NCBI GenBank assembly: GCA_014084085.1
Contig: NPFB01000001.1
Span: 468,604 to 532,603 of the forward strand
Direction: 5' to 3'
DNA: 64,000 nt
DNA from: Hondaea fermentalgiana
Taxonomy: Eukaryota > Sar > Bigyra > Thraustochytrida > Thraustochytriidae
Below, piece after piece: positions 1 through 8,619 of this stretch. Below the pieces are notes generated by a model that was not told where the DNA came from, did not search any database, and saw only the letters and a program-made list of their open reading frames with translations. The number at the start of each line of letters is the position of its first letter. Position 1 is the first letter of the stretch. Position numbers and translations under genes: made by a program.

Positions 1-1613
1 GAAAGGTAGGGATTTCCCAGCTCAATCATAAGGTCTTTTGATTATTCAGACCGGGAGTTCCCATTATAGATCGTACGAGACGAATGGTGTTGGTCTCACT
101 TTGGTCGCGACTACACCACCGCGTGGTAAGTTGCTGTTGATGGCAACGACTGCGCGCAAAGTACTTCGTTCGAAAGGGCGAGGCGAGTCAGAAAGGATCG
201 ATGAGATCATTCAGAAACATTTGAGTTTTTGGTCGAGTCTTTAGAGCCCTTCTTGCTCCTTCGTCCGTCGGTGCGGCCCAGACAGATGTCAGAAAAAATG
301 GCTTCTCTTGTTGCTTCTCAAATGAGTGGTCATGAGATTGATATTGTTGTTCAGCCAGCTGCCTTCTCGACTTTCATCCCAGAGGAGCTTTTCCTCTTCA
401 ATAGCATGATTCGCAAGCTTCAACAAACAAATATGTCCCTTCCATTCCCTTGCCCTTGTTCTCTCTCTCTCTCTCCCTCTCTCTTTCTTTCTCTCTCCAT
501 CCTGCGCTTGCCCTGCCGAATCCCGATGAATCTCATCCCCATCGCCACCGCTTCCGCCATGCTCTGGTCTGCTCTGTTCTGCTCTGCTCTGCACTGTCGC
601 TGTCGCTGTCGTCAGCGTCTTCGTCGTCGTCCTCGTCCAGCCAAGAGAGAGAGCCCTGGACACAGACAGCTTCGTCATCTATCGCCATCGTCCTCCATCC
701 TCGTGCAGTGCGTAGCCACCAATCTCGATGTCCGCCTCAGCGTCGTTGGGGCCGGAGTTGCAGTGGTCGACGACCGCTTCAGCGGAAAGATGCCGCGAAT
801 GCCTGTTCCACAATCGCCGGAATCTCGCGCAGAGGGTCCCAGCCAGGGCGCCCCAAGCTTCTTGTCTCGCGCGGCCACTCCCGGCTCCGATCTTACCTCG
901 TCTTGCTTCTGCTTGATTGCTTGCCCCGGTGCGGAAGGGCGGCAATGGTCGCCGTTCGCGGCGTCTTCTCGCAGGAACTTGGCTCGAGCTCGGCTTGCTT
1001 GCTTGCTTGGTCGCAACAAGAGTTACGGGTCGCGACTTTCTCGTCTCCACGAAACCCGGGCTTCGGCGGCCTCGCAGCATCCGCGACGGCGGCCTCGCAG
1101 AAGGCACCCTGGCCCCGACCACGATCGACTCTCGCTCGTCCGCCTTCTGAGAGCGGAGGTCTCGAGGGCGTCGGCGGCCTGCCTTCTCGCATCTTGAAGC
1201 AAAGCCATCTTGGCCAATCCCGAGCAATCTTCCTCCTCGACCCCCACCGCCTGCAGCCAGCCAGGTTTCCAGCCGCCGCCACGCAAACGTGGCGTCCTCG
1301 GCCTTGGCCGCGTCTCGCCCGGGCCCGGGGTCGCCGCAGATCATGCCATCTGCCGCTGTCTCGGCCGCGAGCTCTTGCGCGCTCGGGGGGCGGCCGCGGT
1401 GGGACTGCTGCGGCCGGCACAGCGGGCGCGCGCGGTACCGCGGCCGGCGCGCATCTGGTACCGCGCGGCGGCGTTTTGCTGCCGAAAGCGCGGCAAAAGC
1501 GCGGCGCAGATGATGGCGCGGCGGCGGCAGGCAGACGGCCAAGGCGGAGTGGGAGCGCGCGCGGCAAAAGCGCGGCGACGGCGGGCGGGCGCGGCGAGAG
1601 CGCGGCGGCCGCG
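1..1613. other. Upstream region of the bHLH gene, no supported gene
   Basis: The first 1.6 kb holds no ORF with a recognisable domain. Roughly the first 450 bases have moderate GC; the rest is very GC-rich and likely promoter plus 5' UTR of the downstream gene. A pyrimidine CT tract lies near 460-500. The frame of the downstream gene stays open back to about 450, but the extra 388 codons give Ser/Arg/Pro-rich sequence without conserved features, so they are treated as non-coding. A longer N-terminus cannot be excluded. Confidence 0.5.
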
Positions 1614-1801
1614 ATGGACCCGCTGGACTTCGGGGAGCTGGAGGACCTGGACAAGCTGCTGCTGCAGGAGGGGGCCGGCGGCGGCGGCGCGGACGATGGG
1701 GCGAATGTGACTTCTTCGCAGGAACACCACGGCCACCTCCACCACCACCACCACAACAACCTGCAGGCGCAGCAGGCGCAGGCGGCGCATGGGCGGCGGC
1801 A

Positions 1802-1836
<35 letters not shown>

Positions 1837-1847
1837 AACAACATCAG

Positions 1848-1879
<32 letters not shown>

Positions 1880-3782
1880 CACGCTTCATCACCAAGGGGG
1901 CAGTAACTTTGGGTTTCCGGGATGGCGACCGAGAGGTGGATCGTTCATGTCTGCCAGCGCGTTTCATCCGCCGGCGGGCTCTGGCGCAACGTCACACCAT
2001 TCGCAACATCCCCACCCACCCCATTATGGGATCTCAGGGATGCCACTCGACTACCAGGTCGAGTCCGAAGACTCTGATGATGGCATGCTGAGAATGTCTT
2101 CCGTTACCGCAGCGCTCACCAATTCGCCTGCGCTCTTTGCATCGTCCTCGCCCTTGCCACCGTCCCTTTCCTTTGGGCCCTCATCGGTGGCCTCGCAAAT
2201 GGCGACGCGCTCGCCTCTCCCTGCAATGAATACCAGCAATCCCTCATCGCAAAAGTCGCGCCGTGGCGACAGAGGTGGGAACGCAAAGTCCGCGACGACG
2301 GGCAGCAGCACAAATGCTGGAGACGACGATGTCGATGAGGAAGACGATCAAGACGACGAGTCGAACAAGGCAACACCCAAAGGCAGAGGCAGGGCCAAGG
2401 CCAGCAGTAGTAAGAAGGATACAGATGGCGGCGAGGATGACAATGCGGAAAACGACGAAGAGGAAGATGGCGGAAGTGGTAACGAAAAGGACCAAGACGG
2501 ACGAAACAAACGGACAGGAAAGTTCGATCGTGTTCGCAAGAGCTTTCGCGAGAAGCAACGTCGAGCAGAGCACAGTGAGATTTTCACTACACTTGCACGC
2601 ACACTCGGCTTGAATCCACGCCAACAACGCGGCGAGCTGCTCCACGCTGCTGTCAGCGCTTTGAACTCATTAGTTGAAGAGAACCGCATGCTCCGCTCGC
2701 ACATGGTCATGATGCAGGCACGTGCGGTGGCAACCATTGAGAGTTTCACAGGCATGTCGGGAATGTATGGTATGCCCGGCATGCCCGGTATGCCACCCAA
2801 TGCTGCAGCAGCTGCAGCCGCAGGCATGCAGCACGGCATGCCCGGCATGCCTGGCATGCCTGGCATGCCCAGCCCTGGTTTTTTTCCTGGGTCAAACTTT
2901 CCACACCCAGCTGCCGCCTTTATGGCACAGCACCATCAGCAGATGCAACAGATGCACCAGCAAATGCAAAACCGGTCACAGCAACAGCAACAATCGCAAG
3001 GACAGGGAAATGCGCAGACCGGCGCAGACCAGGCGCAAAAGCGCCGAAGGGTCAACAGCGAGGGGTGTTCGCCTGGCGCTTGCGGCCCTATCAAACCCTC
3101 GGGTCCATCGCAGAACGGCCAGACGCAGTCCGCCCAAGGGGATGATACTCAGCAAGGTCAGCAGCAAAACATTCAAGGGAAATCTCTCGAATCACCACCT
3201 GTGCCGACCACCACGGTAGGAATGGTTCCCCCTATGCACATGATGGCTGCAATGATGGAACAAGATGGTACAGGGGGCCACGGCCATGGTCTGGGCTTTG
3301 GCCATCACCACCATCAGCAGCAACAATATCACAACCAAGGCAATTTTGGCATGCACAACAATACAGACAACAACAACACCAACACCAACACCAAGAATCA
3401 CCACAGCAACGACAACAACACCTCAAACAACTACCGCAATGGTGGCAACAACAACAACAACAACAACAGTAACAACGACAACGGCACTCAACCCATGTCT
3501 CTCGATCATCAACTTCAACACGGTGCTCCACTTCCGCCAAACGCTTTGGATAGGATGCGGGACACGAGCGACGAAGGCAGTGGCACTGTTCCAGGGGGAA
3601 TGGGGTCCGGAAACGCCGGCGGGAACAGTGGCAGCCATGCGCCTCCTCTTCCACCAGCATCGGGACGACAGATCACGCAAGCAGAATTGCCGTCGCCTGC
3701 CCCGGCCTTCCTTCCGAGACCGCGCCGCATTGAGAGCGACGAATCTTCTGAAAACGCCATCACACACTCTCATTGTGCGTGA
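1614..3782 (+). CDS. bHLH-domain transcription-factor-like protein, 722 aa
   Basis: Likely a nuclear DNA-binding protein. A basic helix-loop-helix block lies at about residues 305-360: a basic stretch with the E-box-contacting Glu at 313 followed by KQRR, helix 1, a short loop (GLNPRQQ), and helix 2 running into VEENRML, which could extend as a short zipper. The Glu and the Arg pair match the canonical E9/R12/R13 pattern. The rest is low complexity: acidic N-terminus (DFGELEDLDKLL), a His run, polyGln at about 62-88, a Lys/Asp/Glu-rich stretch before the bHLH, a GMP tripeptide repeat region at about 380-415, Gln/His-rich and Asn-rich (about 577-622) stretches. The start is the ATG at 1614, which opens the acidic segment; the frame is open upstream. 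The exact bHLH subfamily and its target genes cannot be told from sequence alone. Confidence 0.75.
1799..1880 (+). repeat. CAG/CAA trinucleotide tract coding for polyglutamine
   Basis: Nearly uninterrupted CAG with scattered CAA codons, encoding about 27 Gln with one His break, in the N-terminal part of the bHLH protein. Such tracts are length-variable and are common in transcription factors. Confidence 0.9.
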
Positions 3783-4356
3783 GCTTTTCGTCAAAAGGAT
3801 GCATGCATCTGCAAGCACGCCGATCGAGGTTTTCACTTTACTCTATGACCAGCACCGACAGGGCACGATGGGCGCGCTCGACTGTCTTGGTTATCTCTTT
3901 ACAAAGCATCATTGCAAACTCATTCTGTGTTCCGCTTTATCGCGCACTACGAAGACCCCTTATTGATTGAAATATATGCGTGAATGACTCCATGATTGAT
4001 AGACCACGTGCGTTGCCCCTCTTGCGCCTCTCTCTTGTGACAGACATCACACCACCAGAGGCAGACTCGGAAATCCTTTTTTCGACAATAAGATGGTCCA
4101 CTTCGAAAAGATAAATACAGAGCGAACGCGAACCACGTTGTAGCCCCTTGCGCTGCTTGAAGAGTCAGAGTCCAAAAGAAGCGATCGCCAGAGTGCCAAG
4201 AAAAGTCGATGCTCTCTTTTCTCGACGCGCCATAACTCTTTTTGAGGCGTGCAACAAAGGGTGAAACATGTTATAACTTATTTGTGTTGGATTGGCCGTT
4301 AAAGGGAAGACACAGGGAGAGCGTATCATAATCGGAGGCAAAACCGTCTTGTCTCT
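3783..4356. other. Convergent intergenic region
   Basis: About 570 bases between the 3' ends of two converging genes. It is less GC-rich than the coding DNA. No ORF, RNA gene or notable repeat is visible; it should hold both 3' UTRs and polyadenylation sites. Confidence 0.6.
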
Positions 4357-5592
4357 TTACTCAAGAGGGTAGCTCCGTGCCATGGCAGCGATGGAAGCGC
4401 ACGTGTCCAAAGGGATTTCGATTGCTGCTTGTGGCATGATCTCGCTGCCATGAATTGCACCCATATTCTGCTTGCAGGTGGCACGCACGCCGTTACGCGC
4501 AAGACGACGATAAAAAAGAATGCCTTCGTCACGAAGAGGATCGAATTCTTCCACCTGAATCACAGTGCGCGGGAACTGCGCAAGGTCCTCATCTGTGGCA
4601 AAGACCGGCCAAGCCAAGGGGTCCTTGGCCTTGAAGGCCTCGAGATTGTAGCCCATCGCTGCGCTTGTCGTCGGCGTCATGTACAGGAAAATGTTGTTGT
4701 TCTCGCTGTCCAAGTGACTCGTTCCAAGAATGCCATTGTTTTTTACGTCTTGCGGCCATTGACCAGCAATGTAAGGACACATGGAATAAACGCCGTGCTG
4801 GACGAGGTCTCGCTCGCCCTCGCGGATCGCCTTGATAGCGATCGCAAGAGCAAGATTTCCTCCGCCGCTCTCTCCGGCGACCATGATGCGATCGTCGATA
4901 CCGAGATCCTCCTTGTTGTCGTGGACCCACTTGAGCGCACTGTAGCAGTCGTTTAGACCCGCGGGGAACGGCGCTACTTCGGGGTTCGACGCGGTGGGCA
5001 CCTCGCAGTTGCGAAAGTCAGGTACCACGACCACGACGCCCTCACGCGCGAGCATGCGCGCGATGGTCTGGTACGAGGGGTCGAACGCGCTATTTGAAGC
5101 CATACCTCCCCCGTGCATGTAGACGACGCAGGGCAGGGGACGATCTGCGGCTCGCTCGGCCTCGGGCTCGACGATGGATAGCTTGATGGAGTTCCCGTCG
5201 GGCTGCGAGACGATTTCGCGCGTCGAGACGCTGACCCCGTCATCGCGCGCGACCGCGAGGGCTTCTTCCGAGATCACGGGCGGCTCTTCCTTGCCCAGGA
5301 ACTCGACCAGCTTGAGAATGTCCTTGCCGCGTTTCTCGACAAGCTGCTCGCGGCGCGTAAAGTCGTGGTCATCGTCCAGCATGAAGACGGCCGCCAACAC
5401 GTACGCCCTCATGAAGCTCCTCTTGAATCGCTCGTCAATGTCCGGATGGTTCTGGAGCTTGTCCCAGCTCGCGTCGATGCGCGCGCGCATCTTGGCGTCC
5501 TGGTCGCCCATCTCTGGGTCCCGGCCTCCCGCCGCCGTTGCCGCCGCCGCGCCGCCCTTGCTTTGGTCTCGCCGCGAGAGCCACCTGAGCAT
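4357..5592 (-). CDS. Alpha/beta hydrolase, hormone-sensitive-lipase type (Abhydrolase_3), 411 aa
   Basis: A carboxylester hydrolase of the HSL/arylacetamide-deacetylase type. Counting from the ATG at 5592, the oxyanion-hole motif HGGG lies at 160-163, the nucleophile elbow GESGG at 240-244 (Ser242), the acid is probably Asp351 in EEFDPLRDEG, and the base His381 in GAIHGSE. All three catalytic residues are present in the usual order and spacing, so the enzyme should be active. No signal peptide or membrane anchor is obvious, suggesting a soluble cytosolic enzyme. The natural substrate (lipid ester, xenobiotic ester) cannot be told. An in-frame ATG at 5757 would add 55 residues of Arg/Ser-rich sequence; the inner start was preferred because the extension looks unlike the family. 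Confidence 0.88.
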   Translation of the reverse strand: MLRWLSRRDQSKGGAAAATAAGGRDPEMGDQDAKMRARIDASWDKLQNHPDIDERFKRSFMRAYVLAAVFMLDDDHDFTRREQLVEKRGKDILKLVEFLGKEEPPVISEEALAVARDDGVSVSTREIVSQPDGNSIKLSIVEPEAERAADRPLPCVVYMHGGGMASNSAFDPSYQTIARMLAREGVVVVVPDFRNCEVPTASNPEVAPFPAGLNDCYSALKWVHDNKEDLGIDDRIMVAGESGGGNLALAIAIKAIREGERDLVQHGVYSMCPYIAGQWPQDVKNNGILGTSHLDSENNNIFLYMTPTTSAAMGYNLEAFKAKDPLAWPVFATDEDLAQFPRTVIQVEEFDPLRDEGILFYRRLARNGVRATCKQNMGAIHGSEIMPQAAIEIPLDTCASIAAMARSYPLE

Positions 5593-6766
5593 GGAGGATG
5601 TGCCCGCGCCGCTGCTGGTCTTGACTGTGAGTGCGGTTCTGCGAGCACGCCACTGCGCGTTCGAGTTCTGATGCGCGGCGAAATCTTCGTCGCAGCGATC
5701 TTCATCGCCCCGCCGGTCCAAAAGAGAAGCTGGCGCGTGCCGCGGTCCGACCGTCATCGTCTTTAGCGGGCCAAGATCTTTTCACCATTCTTCATCACTT
5801 CGCACACCCCGCGCCGCGCAAACGAAGCAGACTTCCGCGGATTTCATGCCTGCAACACGCAAACGAAGAGCATGATGATCGAGCGCGCGCAGGCGGCAGC
5901 GGAGAGGATGGGGTCCTTTTCCGCCTCAGACGACGATAGTACTGTACATCCAAGTCAATCGTGGCCGAAGAGATGGATGGATCCTAGGCCTACTTCCCTT
6001 CCGAGTCCGTGAGGTGCCACTGCCACAGACACTGCCGCAGAACTCACGATCACGCGCCGCGGCGCACACCAATCTGCCCAGATTGAGCCGAAAGCTGCGA
6101 GCAGATTCGGCTCATGCAGGAGGCGTCGCCCTTTCAGGACCCAGGCTATGCTTCCAGAAACTCTGTAATCCAGGTAATGTTGGCATTAGAAACGAACGCA
6201 AATTAGAGTGAGATACATCGAATCAGATGCCTCATCGATGCGATTCAGCCTTTGGTGCTTTCTTGCGCGATCATCTCTCCGCTGCGTCGACTCAATGTTG
6301 AAACATCGTTATTGCTCTGACGCAAACTGAAATTGCCGATGTTGCTTGAGTCGTCTCGTAAGAGCTGTACAACGCGAGGTTGTGATGCTATCTAGAGCTG
6401 TACAACGCGAGGTTGTGATGCTATCTGTTGGCCCATAATCTATGGCTTGTCCACTGCCGATATCGGTCTCATTTTGCATCCATCTCTTCTAACACGACGA
6501 ATAGCTGTATTTCATACTTATAAAAATGGCTTGCAATCATCTAATCTATTTTTTGCACTGAGCTGTTCCCCCTGGAGCCTAAGCGGCAGAGAATGCTGCT
6601 AGTGGCGTCCAAATCTAGCACAGCATATGCCTGTCAGTCAGTCTGTCTGCCTGTCGAGCCACCTTGCCCGCGGCAGCTCGTCGGGGCCGGCATCCAAGGG
6701 GTATTTTTTTTTTCCCCTTTCCTTTGCCTTTTCAACCTTATCAAAGCGACATGCCGCACGAAGAAA
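5593..6766. other. Intergenic region with promoter of the hydrolase and 3' flank of the GTPase
   Basis: About 1.2 kb between two minus-strand genes. The right half is AT-richer than the flanking genes and contains an exact 33-bp tandem duplication. No ORF here has a recognisable domain. Confidence 0.5.
6361..6426. repeat. Exact 33-bp tandem duplication
   Basis: Two perfect, directly adjacent copies of a 33-bp unit beginning AGAGCTGTAC (6361-6393 and 6394-6426). Perfect identity suggests a recent slippage or duplication event in an otherwise non-repetitive intergenic region. Confidence 0.95.
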
Positions 6767-8377
6767 CTAGCGACGCGCGGCAATCGCAGGCTGTGCCTCG
6801 CGCCGCAACGCAGGAACCTGGTTCTCGACAATGTCGTCAATGGCCTGCAGACCCCTCGCGCTTACCCGAGGGAGATTTGCAATACCCAAGGTTTGCAAAG
6901 CAGACTTGACGTGCGGGCGCACACGGATCCAAAGACTCTCCACAAACTGGTCACGATCCGCCAGCTCCTTGACAAAAACGCGACGAAAGAGATCATCCAA
7001 GTACGCATCATCGGTCATCCGGGCCGCCTTGCGCTGCAGCAAGTGGTTTCCGTAAAGATAAACACCAGCCGCGCCTGCCAAGCTCGATGCTGAAAGTGTA
7101 AGCGAGAAACCCCAAATGCCAGGCGCCAGATAAATGGCGGCCAGCGACACGAGATTTCCGCCTACGCCCACGCCAATGGACGTGAGAACGCTCTTGCGCT
7201 TCTCCGACTGATACTCGGCCCGAATGAGCTCCACCATCTCCATGTGCATACGAAGCAAACGGCCCGAGTCGTAGAGGTGAGTAATCATGTTGTCGATACG
7301 TCGGTCTGGGGCTCGCAAAACTTCGTCGATCACATCTTGACGAGTTGCCTCGAGATCCTGAAGAGAGCTCTTCCAGCTCAGCTCTGGGTTAACGGTATTG
7401 AATTCGACCTGTTCCCGATGCTGATCCTGAAACTTGAAGGAGCGCCCAGCGTTGCCCTTGTCGGTCGTCACTGGCGTGTACATGGTGTAGATGCGCGGCA
7501 AGTCCTTGCGAGGGATCACCTTGCTCAAGTTCCAGCAAAGCGAGCCGTAGGCGCGCGCAAAGTCGTGAATCTTCTTGAATTGGTCCACCTTGTTTAGCAC
7601 AATGTGCAACTTGTGGTCCATGCCCGCCAGCGAATTGGTGAGCACGGAGAGCGTTTCGCCCGTCGTACCTGGCTTATCAGGATCGAAGAACAAGAGAATC
7701 ACGTCGGCACGCTCAGCAAACCATCGCGTAACACCCTCAAAGTCATAACCACGATCGCTGCGACTCTTGTCTGTAATGTAGGAAATACTGTCAGCAGGAC
7801 TATCAATCATGCCGGGACTATCGACGAGCATGAGGTCATTGATGCGCAAATCCGAACGGATCTTGAGGTGCGTGTGGTGGATAAGATTTGGTCCAAAGGT
7901 GCGAAGGCCAGAAAATCCCATGTCCGGGCTGCCGACCAGCGTTGGGCCGTCCTGGTCCATATCCTCCGATCCGGGGACGATGATGGTGAAGCCGTCGTCG
8001 GTGGGTGCCACGCCGGTGTTTTGCACGCGACGCTCGAGCACGTGGTTGATAAAGGACGACTTGCCGCTCGAGTGGTTACCCAAGAGGAAGACAAAGGGCA
8101 GGGGCGTGCGTGCCATGTTGGTTTCCAAAGGGCCATTAAACTGTTCGTTCAAGGGACCGAGCACGCGCCGCACCATGTCCTCCGTCTTGCGGTTCACGTG
8201 CAGCGTCAGCGAGCTCTTGCCGTCGTGGCTGGTGCCATCCTGAGGCTCTTCATCCTCGGAGCTCGATCCGCGCCATAGCCTATACGCGCGCGTCTGTTGC
8301 GTGCCAACGATCGCCGTGCGAAAGCGTGTCGCCGCTCCTGCCGCCGAGCGTCCGCCGCGCCCCGCCGCGGAAAGCAT
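6767..8377 (-). CDS. EHD/dynamin-superfamily GTPase, probably mitochondrial, 536 aa
   Basis: A large GTPase of the dynamin superfamily closest in appearance to EHD proteins, which remodel membranes. From the ATG at 8377: G1/P-loop GNHSSGKS at 100-107, followed by the EHD-like stretch TGVAPTDDGFTII (switch I region), G3 VDSPG at 185-189, and G4 NKVD at 262-265. The N-terminus (MLSAAGRGGRSAAG..., rich in Arg, Ala and Ser with no acids for the first 40 residues) resembles a mitochondrial presequence. Towards the C-terminus two hydrophobic segments (around GVGVGGNLVSLAAIYLAP and SLTLSASSLAGAAGVYLYG) could insert in a membrane. No C-terminal EH domain is seen, unlike animal EHD1-4. An upstream in-frame ATG at 8605 would mask the presequence with a hydrophobic segment, so it was not chosen. 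Confidence 0.85.
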   Translation of the reverse strand: MLSAAGRGGRSAAGAATRFRTAIVGTQQTRAYRLWRGSSSEDEEPQDGTSHDGKSSLTLHVNRKTEDMVRRVLGPLNEQFNGPLETNMARTPLPFVFLLGNHSSGKSSFINHVLERRVQNTGVAPTDDGFTIIVPGSEDMDQDGPTLVGSPDMGFSGLRTFGPNLIHHTHLKIRSDLRINDLMLVDSPGMIDSPADSISYITDKSRSDRGYDFEGVTRWFAERADVILLFFDPDKPGTTGETLSVLTNSLAGMDHKLHIVLNKVDQFKKIHDFARAYGSLCWNLSKVIPRKDLPRIYTMYTPVTTDKGNAGRSFKFQDQHREQVEFNTVNPELSWKSSLQDLEATRQDVIDEVLRAPDRRIDNMITHLYDSGRLLRMHMEMVELIRAEYQSEKRKSVLTSIGVGVGGNLVSLAAIYLAPGIWGFSLTLSASSLAGAAGVYLYGNHLLQRKAARMTDDAYLDDLFRRVFVKELADRDQFVESLWIRVRPHVKSALQTLGIANLPRVSARGLQAIDDIVENQVPALRREAQPAIAARR

Positions 8378-8619
8378 CGTCACAAGATACGAACGGCCCT
8401 GCCACGTGTTTGGTTTGCACGTAGTAGGGCTGGTGGTACTCGGCCTATACCCAAAGAAGCGATCAATCAGCGCAATGACCACGAGGATTCGTAGTATACG
8501 ACACACAGAGGAACAGGAAGCGAGCCAACGGTTTCTAATCGAGTTGCTCTGCTCTGGCAGCTGGGACAAAAGCTTGTGAACAGGAAAATCAACACAAATC
8601 ATCATCTCACTGAAAGGCT

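Noticed and set aside
450..1613. 388-codon upstream extension of the bHLH ORF
   Set aside because: Ser/Arg/Pro-rich sequence with CT-repeat-derived Leu/Ser runs and no domain; typical of open frames in GC-rich 5' regions.
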